From: Flavobacteriaceae bacterium UBA3078
GTDB taxonomy: Bacteria > Bacteroidota > Bacteroidia > Flavobacteriales > Flavobacteriaceae
DNA: 6,825 nucleotides
NCBI GenBank assembly: GCA_002366675.1
Contig: DFBO01000089.1
Span: forward strand, 4,681-11,505
Direction of reading: 5' to 3'
Shown: positions 1 through 5,928 of the stretch, piece after piece
Layout of the letters: every line of letters starts with the position of its first letter
Position numbering within the stretch: position 1 is the stretch's first letter
Position numbers and translations under genes: made by a program
Notes under the pieces: model-generated
The model's database searches: none
What the model saw: the letters and a program-made list of their open reading frames with translations, nothing else
What the model was told of the DNA's origin: nothing

Positions 1-1797
1 GGTTTTAGTGGTAACTTAACAGTTTATGGTTTGCCATCTGGAAGAATGTTTAAGGAAATTCCTGTATTCTCGCAATTTCCAACATCTGGATATGGTTATT
101 CTGAAGAGACAAAACCTATGTTAAATACATCTCACGGATTTATTCCATGGGGAGATTCTCACCACCCAGATATTTCTCAAACTGCTGGTGAAATAGACGG
201 TCGCTTTATTTTTATTAACGAAAATAATACACCACGTATTGCAAAAATTGATTTAAAAACGTTTGAAACTACAGAGATTATTGAAGTACCAAACAGTGCT
301 GGAAATCACAGTTCTTCTTTTGTTACTGAAAACACAGAATATGTAGTAGCAGGAACACGTTTTTCGGTGCCTATTCCACAACGTGATATGCCTATAAAAG
401 ATTACAAAGGTAATTTTCAAGGAGCTTTATCTTTTATTAGTGTTGCTCCAGAAACTGGAAATATGGATATTAAGTTCCAAGTACTTATGCCAGGTTTTAA
501 CTACGATTTATCGCATCCTGGTCGTGGAAAATCACATGGTTGGTTCTTCTTCACAACTTATAATACTGAAGAAGCAAGCACATTGTTAGAAGTAAACGCA
601 TCTCAAAACGATAAAGATTTTATTGCAGCTGTAAACTGGAAAAAAATTGAAGAGTATGTAAATAATGGTGGTGGTACTATGATGCCAGCAGATTATGCAC
701 ATAATGTGTATGATGAGCATACTCATACAGCAACTTCAACTATGATAAAAGAAGTTCGTGTAGTTAATCCAATAGATGTGCCTGGAGCAGTATATTTCTT
801 ACCAACTCCAAAATCTCCTCATGGTTGTGATGTAGATCCTTCTGGAGAATACATTGTTGGTAATGGTAAACTTTCAGCTAATTTAACAGTACATTCATTT
901 ACAAAAATGTTAGCAGCTATCGAAGGAGAGAAATTTGATGGTGAAGCTTATGGTATTCCAATTTTAAAATTCGAAGATGTTTTAGCAGGTTCAGTAGAAC
1001 AACCAGGATTAGGACCTTTACATACAGAATTTGATGGACAAGGAAATGCGTATACTACATTCTTTATTTCTTCTGAAGTTGTAAAATGGAAATTAGGAAC
1101 TTGGGAAGTGATAGATAGAAAACCTACGTATTACTCTGTTGGTCACTTAACAATTCCTGGAGGAAACTCTGCAAAACCACAAGGTAAATACATGTTTGCA
1201 ATGAACAAAATTACCAAAGATAGATATTTGCCTACTGGTCCAGAAATGGAACATAGTGCTCAATTGTATGATATTTCAGGAGATAAAATGGAACTGCTTT
1301 TAGATTTCCCAACACATGGAGAGCCGCATTATGCTGCTGCAATGGAAGCTGATTTGATTAAGAAACGTTCTCAGAAAATATACGATTTAGAAGATAATAA
1401 ACACCCTTATGCAGCATTCTCTGATACAGATACTAAAGTGGTAAGAAAAGGCAACGAAGTTCATATTTATATGACTACTATAAGAAGTCACTTCTCACCA
1501 GACAATATTGAAGGTATAAAAATTGGTGACAAAGTATTTTTTCATGTCACTAATTTAGAGCAAGATTTTGATGTTCCTCATGGGTTTGCAGTACTTGGAC
1601 AGAACACGTCTGAATTGCTAATCATGCCAGGACAAACAAAAACGTCTATTTGGGAGCCAACAAAAGTAGGTGTATGGCCATTTTATTGTACGGATTTTTG
1701 TTCTGCATTACATCAAGAAATGCAAGGTTACATAAGAGTATCTCCAGCTAGTGCTAGCACGCCATTAAAATGGTCTATGGGAGAAGATATTGAATAA
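1..1797 (+). CDS. nosZ: Nitrous oxide reductase, clade II (atypical) NosZ; 5' end missing
   Basis: This is the periplasmic multicopper enzyme that reduces N2O to N2 and water, the last step of denitrification. The reading frame is open from base 1, so the gene runs off the left edge; 598 residues are visible, and roughly 50-60 N-terminal residues including the export signal are probably missing. An N-terminal beta-propeller carries seven histidines at the CuZ ligand positions: the HH pair in GDSHHPD (nt 160-165), GNHSS (307-309), SPHGCD (820-822), LHTEFD (1021-1023), VGHLT (1144-1146) and EPHYA (1327-1329). The C-terminal cupredoxin domain holds the CuA site: His in VPHGF (1579-1581), then CTDFCSALHQEM (1687-1722). 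Asp-Phe between the cysteines, where clade I has Trp-Phe, is typical of clade II. The gene ends in tandem TAA TAA. The first in-window start-like codon (TTG at 31) is internal, because NosZ-like sequence continues upstream. Identification is very secure; the clade assignment rests on motif and context. Confidence 0.98.
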   Translation, partial: GFSGNLTVYGLPSGRMFKEIPVFSQFPTSGYGYSEETKPMLNTSHGFIPWGDSHHPDISQTAGEIDGRFIFINENNTPRIAKIDLKTFETTEIIEVPNSAGNHSSSFVTENTEYVVAGTRFSVPIPQRDMPIKDYKGNFQGALSFISVAPETGNMDIKFQVLMPGFNYDLSHPGRGKSHGWFFFTTYNTEEASTLLEVNASQNDKDFIAAVNWKKIEEYVNNGGGTMMPADYAHNVYDEHTHTATSTMIKEVRVVNPIDVPGAVYFLPTPKSPHGCDVDPSGEYIVGNGKLSANLTVHSFTKMLAAIEGEKFDGEAYGIPILKFEDVLAGSVEQPGLGPLHTEFDGQGNAYTTFFISSEVVKWKLGTWEVIDRKPTYYSVGHLTIPGGNSAKPQGKYMFAMNKITKDRYLPTGPEMEHSAQLYDISGDKMELLLDFPTHGEPHYAAAMEADLIKKRSQKIYDLEDNKHPYAAFSDTDTKVVRKGNEVHIYMTTIRSHFSPDNIEGIKIGDKVFFHVTNLEQDFDVPHGFAVLGQNTSELLIMPGQTKTSIWEPTKVGVWPFYCTDFCSALHQEMQGYIRVSPASASTPLKWSMGEDIE

Positions 1798-1804
1798 TAA
1801 GAAT

Positions 1805-1837
1805 TGGGAAAATTTTGTTTTAGTGTTTATTTTCCTA
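1805..1837 (+). repeat. Inverted repeat just after nosZ
   Basis: The arms GGAAAAT (1807-1813) and ATTTTCC (1829-1835) are perfectly complementary. A G-U and a T-A pair extend the stem to 9 bp, around a 15-nt loop. It starts seven bases after the second nosZ stop codon. It is AT-rich and lacks a clear following T-run, so it may be a weak hairpin at the mRNA 3' end, or chance. Confidence 0.35.
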
Positions 1838-1841
1838 TAAT

Positions 1842-1880
1842 AAGGCGAGAGTTGATTTGTCGCTCTCGCCTTTCTTTTTA
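1842..1880 (+). terminator. Intrinsic terminator after nosZ
   Basis: A perfect 10-bp stem forms between AAGGCGAGAG (1842-1851) and CTCTCGCCTT (1863-1872), with an 11-nt loop, followed by the T-rich tract TCTTTTT (1873-1879). The G+C-rich core stands out in this AT-rich sequence. This is a convincing Rho-independent terminator or 3'-stabilising hairpin. Because the remaining nos genes follow on the same strand and no strong promoter is seen after it, it may act as a partial terminator that keeps nosZ mRNA in excess over the assembly genes; that role is inference. Confidence 0.8.
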
Positions 1881-1890
1881 AAACGCTGAA

Positions 1891-1911
1891 ATTTCCACAA
1901 TAAGTGGAAAT
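1891..1911. repeat. Perfect 8-bp inverted repeat ahead of the nosB-like gene
   Basis: The arms ATTTCCAC (1891-1898) and GTGGAAAT (1904-1911) are perfectly complementary across a 5-nt spacer, AATAA. It ends 22 nt before the ATG at 1934. It could be a small hairpin in the leader of the downstream mRNA, or the binding site of a dimeric regulator. It does not match the FNR/CRP consensus (TTGAT-N4-ATCAA). There is no T-run behind it, so it is unlikely to be a terminator. Confidence 0.5.
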
Positions 1912-1933
1912 CTAAACCACTAATTTTATTAAG

Positions 1934-2536
1934 ATGAAAAAGTCAAATATTATCATGCTTTTGGCAGCTTTATTACCTTTAGGTTTGTTTTTGTTTCCAC
2001 TCTGGAAAATTACGCTTGAAGCTCCACAATATCCAACTCCTTTAGGAATGTATATTCATATAAACGATTTCTCTGATGCGAATCCTCATGATATTAAAAA
2101 TATCAACTTAATGAACCATTATGTAGGTATGAAATATATACCAGATGCTATTCCTGAATTTAAAATATTTCCTATTGGAATAATTATTACAGTTATCATA
2201 GGGTTAATTGTAGCTCTTAAAGGAAACTACAAATGGTTTTTATATTGGTTTATTTTAATGATAGCATTAAGTGCAGCAGGTATGTACGATTTTTATCTTT
2301 GGGAACATGATTATGGTCATAATCTAGATCCAAAAGCTATTTTAAAATTTACGAATTCAGATGGGACTCAAATGGGTTTTCAACCACCAATGTTTGGTTC
2401 AAAAGATATTCTTAACTTTAAAGCACACTCTTATCCAAGATTAGGAGCCTTATTTTTAACTTTAGGTATTGGATCTTCATTTATTGCTTATCTTGTTGGT
2501 AAAAAAAATAATAAGAAAGTAGTAGCTTCTGAATAG
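1934..2536 (+). CDS. Four-helix membrane protein of the nos cluster (putative NosB-type)
   Basis: The protein has 200 residues and no function I can assign from sequence. Hydrophobic segments lie near residues 5-24, 76-95, 101-118 and 170-188. The loops between helices 1 and 2 and between 3 and 4 are long and rich in possible metal ligands: NHYVGM (61-66), the run around YLWEHDYGHNLDP (121-133), and QPPMFGS (150-156) followed by NFKAHSYP (161-168). The C-terminus is lysine-rich, so a cytoplasmic tail with both long loops outside is plausible. Clade II nos clusters carry a membrane protein of unknown role, NosB, directly after nosZ, and position and topology fit that label; I did not confirm homology. 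The ATG at 1934 gives a start with two lysines and then a membrane anchor. It is separated from nosZ by a terminator and sits 33 nt before nosL, so it probably shares a transcript with the assembly genes. Confidence 0.85.
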   Translation: MKKSNIIMLLAALLPLGLFLFPLWKITLEAPQYPTPLGMYIHINDFSDANPHDIKNINLMNHYVGMKYIPDAIPEFKIFPIGIIITVIIGLIVALKGNYKWFLYWFILMIALSAAGMYDFYLWEHDYGHNLDPKAILKFTNSDGTQMGFQPPMFGSKDILNFKAHSYPRLGALFLTLGIGSSFIAYLVGKKNNKKVVASE

Positions 2537-2569
2537 AGAAACGTCTTTTTTTTCAAAAACACTAAAATT

Positions 2570-3010
2570 ATGCAAAGATTGAAACAATTTTCCTTTGTAG
2601 CATGGCTATTGGTATTAACCAGTTGTCAAGTTGGTCCTCAGGCAATTGACTATGGTAATGATGGCTGTCATTTTTGTAAGATGACTATTGTAGACAAAGT
2701 TCATGCAGCAGAAATAGTCACTCAAAAAGGGAAGGTTTATAAGTTTGATGCTTCAGAATGTATGATAAATTTTAAAAAGGAATTTGATGCATCAGAAATT
2801 AAACTATATTTAACTAATATCTATACAGAACCAGAAACACTTGTAGATGCTACTCAAGCCATGTTTTTAATAAGTAAAAATGTTCCAAGTCCTATGGGAG
2901 CTTTTTTAACAGCATTCAAAACAAAAGAGGATGCCAAAAAGGTTCAAACTCAAAAAGAAGGAACACTTTATACTTGGAATGAATTATTGATTCATTTTAA
3001 AGAACAGTAG
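2570..3010 (+). CDS. nosL: NosL, copper-binding lipoprotein for NosZ maturation
   Basis: NosL is a small outward-facing lipoprotein that binds Cu(I) and passes it to the NosDFY complex for building the NosZ copper centres. The 146-residue product starts with a short basic and hydrophobic signal ending in the lipobox LTSC, so Cys19 should be lipidated. The mature chain contains GCHFCKM (32-38), which offers Cys33, Cys36 and Met38 as soft copper ligands, then SECMINF (62-68) and SPMGAF (107-112), segments typical of the NosL fold. The C-x-x-C is followed by Lys, not His, so it is not a haem c site. The length suits the family. The ATG at 2570 is preceded by an A-rich leader and gives a correctly sized signal peptide. 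The gene ends one base before the nosD start, which implies co-transcription and probably coupled translation. Confidence 0.93.
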   Translation: MQRLKQFSFVAWLLVLTSCQVGPQAIDYGNDGCHFCKMTIVDKVHAAEIVTQKGKVYKFDASECMINFKKEFDASEIKLYLTNIYTEPETLVDATQAMFLISKNVPSPMGAFLTAFKTKEDAKKVQTQKEGTLYTWNELLIHFKEQ

Positions 3011-3011
3011 C

Positions 3012-4247
3012 ATGAAAATTAAAATGCTTTCTTTTATTGCTTTGTTCTTAGTGTCATTACTGCATGCTCAAACTGTTGAGGTTTGTGAAGGATGTATGTA
3101 TAAAACTTTAAATGAAGGAATACAAGCAGCCAAAGACTTCGATACCATTTTTGTAAAAAAAGGCACCTATAAAGAGTACAATATTTTAGTAGATAAGCCA
3201 TTAACCATTATTGGAGAAAATTATCCTGTAATTGATGGCGAAATGAAAGGCGAAATAATTACTATCGTATCAGATAGCGTCACTGTAGATGGGTTATTTA
3301 TCATTAATGTAGGTACAAGTTATACGGAAGATTATGCAGCCATTCGTGTTAAACGAAGCAAGTATTTTGTAATTCAAAATCTAGTTTTAGAAAAATTATT
3401 TTTCGGTATCTATCTTGAAAAAGCACAGCATGGCAAGGTATTTCATAATAAAATAATTGGAGATGCTGTAGAAGAGTACAATTCAGGAAATGGTATACAG
3501 TTATGGTACAGTAAAGATATTGAAATTGAACATAATTATGTAGAACATGTTCGAGATGGTATTTACTTAGAATTTTCAGATCATTGCCTTATTAAGAATA
3601 ATGTGAGTGCTAATAACTTACGCTATGGCTTGCATTTTATGTTCTCAAACGACGATATATATCAAGACAATACCTTCGAAAATAATGGAGCAGGAGTTGC
3701 AGTCATGTTTTCAAAAAAAATTAAGATGTACAATAACATTTTTACAGAAAATTGGGGAACTGCTTCTTACGGATTACTATTAAAAGAAATCAATGATGCC
3801 GAAATACAAGGCAATACTTTTATAAAAAATACAATTGGTATTAACATTGAAGGATCTAATAGAATAAATTATTTAAATAATAATTTTATTAATAACGGTT
3901 GGGCTATTAAAGTTCGTGGAGCTTGTTATACAAACCATTTTACAGGTAATAATTTTCTGTATAACTCGTTCGATATTTCTTATAATAGCAACATTAACGA
4001 TAATGTGTTCGATAAAAACTATTGGAGTAATTACACAGGTTACGATTTAAACAAAAATGGCATTGGAGACATTCCTTACAGACCAGTAAAGCTGTTTTCA
4101 TATATTGTAAACCGTACACCAGAAACCATTATTTTATTACGTAGTTTGTTTATTGATATTATTGATTTCTCTGAAAAAGTATCTCCTGTTTTTACACCAG
4201 ATAACTTATTAGATTATAACCCAAAAATGAAAAGAATAGAATGGTAA
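3012..4247 (+). CDS. nosD: NosD, periplasmic beta-helix subunit of the NosDFY assembly complex
   Basis: NosD is the periplasmic partner of the NosFY ABC transporter, required for assembly of the CuZ cluster of NosZ. The 411-residue product has a Sec signal peptide (about residues 1-20, ending LLHAQ). Next comes a segment typical of right-handed beta-helix proteins, TLNEGIQAAKDFDTIFVKKG (32-51), and many short repeats of the kind N-x-F/V-x-x-N (for example HNYVEH, NNVSANN, DNTFENN, NNIFTEN, GNTFIKN, NNNFINN). A conserved NosD closing motif follows, NYWSNYTGYDLNKNGIGDIP (336-355), then YRPV. The mature N-terminus carries CEGCM (Cys25, Cys28, Met29), a possible copper site. The gene starts one base after the nosL stop and overlaps nosF by 7 nt (ATGGTAA), a strong sign of translational coupling. 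Family assignment is secure; a copper role for CEGCM is inference. Confidence 0.95.
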   Translation: MKIKMLSFIALFLVSLLHAQTVEVCEGCMYKTLNEGIQAAKDFDTIFVKKGTYKEYNILVDKPLTIIGENYPVIDGEMKGEIITIVSDSVTVDGLFIINVGTSYTEDYAAIRVKRSKYFVIQNLVLEKLFFGIYLEKAQHGKVFHNKIIGDAVEEYNSGNGIQLWYSKDIEIEHNYVEHVRDGIYLEFSDHCLIKNNVSANNLRYGLHFMFSNDDIYQDNTFENNGAGVAVMFSKKIKMYNNIFTENWGTASYGLLLKEINDAEIQGNTFIKNTIGINIEGSNRINYLNNNFINNGWAIKVRGACYTNHFTGNNFLYNSFDISYNSNINDNVFDKNYWSNYTGYDLNKNGIGDIPYRPVKLFSYIVNRTPETIILLRSLFIDIIDFSEKVSPVFTPDNLLDYNPKMKRIEW

Positions 4248-4948
4248 GCATTCAAGATTTACATAAAAAATTCAGCAAGAACCAGGTTTTAAGTGGCCTT
4301 AATCTAGAAATAGGTGAAGGAGGTATTTTTGCTGTTCTAGGACCAAATGGTTCAGGAAAAACAACCCTTATTAAATGTTTGCTGGGTATGGTAATACCAA
4401 ATAAAGGGCAAATCTCTGTACTTGGGAGAAATGTTAAAAACAGTTCAGCTTATAGGCATAAAATAGATTATTTACCACAAATTGCTAATTTTCCGAGTAA
4501 TTTAAAAGTCAAGGAATTAATAAGAATGATTAAAGATTTACGTGGTAATACAACCTTAGACCAAGGTTTAATCGACCTCTTTAAATTAAAACCATTTTTA
4601 GATAAAAAACTAGGCAACTTGTCTGGAGGTACAAAACAAAAAGTAAACCTTGTTTTAACTTTTATGTTTGATAGCCCATTAATTATTCTAGATGAACCAA
4701 CTACTGGGTTAGATCCAATTTCTTTAATAAGGTTAAAAGATTTAATTCAGAAAGAAAAAGCAAAAGGTAAAACCATATTAATTACCTCGCATATTATGAG
4801 TTTTGTTGAAGAGGTTTCAGACGAGATTGTGTTTCTCTTAGAAGGAAAAATTTATTTTAAAGGAAGTATAACTGAACTTAAAAGTAAAACCAATCAACCA
4901 GATTTCGAACATGCTATCGCATCTATATTAACAGAAAATCATGCATAG
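4241..4948 (+). CDS. nosF: NosF, ABC transporter ATPase of the NosDFY complex
   Basis: NosF is the cytoplasmic ATP-hydrolysing subunit that powers NosDFY during NosZ copper-site maturation. All nucleotide-binding motifs are intact in 235 residues: Walker A GPNGSGKT (34-41), Q-loop glutamine in LPQ (Gln80), signature LSGGTKQKV (127-135), Walker B LIILDEP (147-153) with catalytic Glu152, D-loop GLDP (156-159) and H-loop His184 in ITSH. The length is slightly short of many ABC ATPases, as expected for a bare nucleotide-binding domain with a short tail. The start overlaps the nosD stop. The stop at 4946-4948 lies one base before a palindromic repeat that separates the gene from nosY. The motifs alone would allow any ABC importer or exporter; placement between nosD and nosY makes NosF clear. 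Confidence 0.95.
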   Translation: MVSIQDLHKKFSKNQVLSGLNLEIGEGGIFAVLGPNGSGKTTLIKCLLGMVIPNKGQISVLGRNVKNSSAYRHKIDYLPQIANFPSNLKVKELIRMIKDLRGNTTLDQGLIDLFKLKPFLDKKLGNLSGGTKQKVNLVLTFMFDSPLIILDEPTTGLDPISLIRLKDLIQKEKAKGKTILITSHIMSFVEEVSDEIVFLLEGKIYFKGSITELKSKTNQPDFEHAIASILTENHA

Positions 4949-4949
4949 A

Positions 4950-5007
4950 TCTCGACTGCGCTCGACCAGACAAAAAAATAAAAATGTCACCTCGAGCGTA
5001 GTCGAGA
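4950..5007. repeat. REP-like palindromic element between nosF and nosY
   Basis: The left arm TCTCGACTGCGCTCGA (4950-4965) and right arm TCGAGCGTAGTCGAGA (4992-5007) are complementary over 16 bp except for one position that forms a G-U pair. Inside, a 3x3 mismatch (CCA/ACC) is followed by GACA/TGTC (4969-4972 with 4985-4988) and an A-rich loop, so the transcript could fold into a long hairpin. The G+C-rich TCGA-containing arms contrast with the AT-rich flanks. From memory, similar arms recur in intergenic regions of many flavobacterial genomes; I could not check copy number. It has no T-run, so terminator function is doubtful. It may stabilise or separate the nosF and nosY portions of the mRNA. 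Confidence 0.8.
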
Positions 5008-5028
5008 GGTTGTAAATAAAATAATAAA

Positions 5029-5811
5029 ATGCTTAAAATATTAAAATATAGTTTTTACGATTTAATGCGAAGCCGTTGGAGTTACGTGTATTTTGCATTC
5101 TATTTATTGCTTGGTGTGGTACTATTGTTTTTAAATAACGACCTCTCCAAAGCAGTTATTACCTTAATGAATGTTATTATTGTTTTAGTACCATTAATTG
5201 GAACCATATTTGGCGTCATGTACTATTACAATTCTAAAGAATTTACAGAGCTTTTGTTGGCACAACCCTTAAAACGTTCATCCATTTTCTTGGGTCAATA
5301 TTTAGGAGTTGCCATTTCTTTGTCTATGAGTTTAATTCTAGGATTAGGAATACCATTTATTTTTTATGGCTTGTTTAAATCTACTGCCATTTGGGATTTC
5401 TCACTTTTATTAATAACAGGTACTTTCCTAACTTTTATTTTTACAGCCTTAGCATTTAATATCGCCTTATCTAACGAAAATAAGATTAAAGGATTTGGTT
5501 ATGCTATATTATTGTGGCTATTTTTAGCCATTATTTACGACGGGATCTTTTTAATGTCTTTAATCATGTTTGAAGACTACCCACTTGATAAATTATCATT
5601 AATTGGAACCATGTTAAACCCAATCGATTTATCACGAACACTCATTTTGTTAAAGTTAGATATATCAGCTTTATTGGGTTATACAGGAGCTATTTTTAAA
5701 CAGTTTTTCGGAACTAATTTTGGTTTAATAGTCTCAATCTGTATGTTGACAGTTTGGGTTGTTTTACCAGTTTTTAGAATTATTTTTAAAGCTAAAAAGA
5801 AAGATTTTTAG
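5029..5811 (+). CDS. nosY: NosY, membrane permease of the NosDFY complex
   Basis: NosY is the inner-membrane subunit that pairs with NosF and holds NosD on the periplasmic side. The product of 260 residues has about six hydrophobic segments (near 18-35, 43-66, 88-112, 121-146, 155-180 and 228-252) and a basic C-terminal tail. Between helices 2 and 3 lies EFTELLLAQPLKRSSI (71-86), which resembles the cytoplasmic coupling segment of ABC-2 type permeases that contacts the ATPase. A second stretch typical of NosY begins NPIDLSRTLILLKLD and continues to GYTGA before the last helix. The ATG at 5029 follows an A/T-only leader and gives the usual MLKILKY start. Unlike the other nos genes here it is not tightly coupled to its predecessor: an 80-nt gap with a palindromic repeat intervenes. 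Annotation as NosY rests on both sequence and operon order. Confidence 0.93.
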   Translation: MLKILKYSFYDLMRSRWSYVYFAFYLLLGVVLLFLNNDLSKAVITLMNVIIVLVPLIGTIFGVMYYYNSKEFTELLLAQPLKRSSIFLGQYLGVAISLSMSLILGLGIPFIFYGLFKSTAIWDFSLLLITGTFLTFIFTALAFNIALSNENKIKGFGYAILLWLFLAIIYDGIFLMSLIMFEDYPLDKLSLIGTMLNPIDLSRTLILLKLDISALLGYTGAIFKQFFGTNFGLIVSICMLTVWVVLPVFRIIFKAKKKDF

Positions 5812-5831
5812 AAAATCAAATCCTTTTCTAA
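5808..5831 (+). repeat. AT-rich inverted repeat across the nosY stop codon
   Basis: The arms TTAGAAAA (5808-5815) and TTTTCTAA (5824-5831) are perfectly complementary over 8 bp around an 8-nt loop, and the left arm includes the nosY stop. Only one pair is G-C and no real T-run follows, so any terminator activity would be weak. In sequence this AT-rich it may be chance. Confidence 0.3.
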
Positions 5832-5853
5832 TGGGTTTAATTTGAAATTGACC

Positions 5854-5884
5854 TTTGTTTTGTGCTTATAAAATCGTATTTTTT
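5854..5884 (+). promoter_or_regulatory. Candidate Bacteroidota-type promoter for the stress protein gene
   Basis: The sequence TTTG (5854-5857), then 19 nt, then TATTTTTT (5877-5884) resembles the Bacteroidota pattern TTTG ... TAnnTTTG, with the last base of the -7 element not matching. It would place the transcription start roughly 40 nt before the ATG at 5929. An alternative -7 element is TACTTTTA at 5887-5894. AT-rich DNA gives such matches easily, so this is tentative. Confidence 0.25.
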
Positions 5885-5928
5885 TATACTTTTATAAAAT
5901 TGAAACAAATCATTAAAATATCATTCAG

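Noticed and set aside
31..33. TTG as the start codon of nosZ
   Set aside because: The same frame is open back to base 1 and reads GFSGNLTVYG, which looks like NosZ; the gene is cut by the window edge and no start is visible.
1921..1928. TAATTTTA as a -7 promoter element for the nosB-like gene
   Set aside because: It ends only 5 nt before the ATG and has no TTTG about 19-21 nt upstream.
2537..2569. T-run (eight T) before nosL as a terminator
   Set aside because: No stem of useful length precedes it; only a 3-bp pairing is possible.
2666..2683. Haem c attachment site in NosL
   Set aside because: The motif is C-H-F-C-K-M; the residue after the second Cys is Lys, not His. It fits a copper site instead.
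4950..5007. Intrinsic terminator between nosF and nosY
   Set aside because: The hairpin is long but no T-run follows the right arm, and the co-transcribed nosY lies just downstream; a dispersed palindromic repeat explains it better.
5816..5845. Alternative stem TCAAAT/ATTTGA or AAATCC/GGGTTT after nosY
   Set aside because: Only about 6 bp with A-T or G-U pairs and no T-run; expected by chance in such AT-rich sequence.
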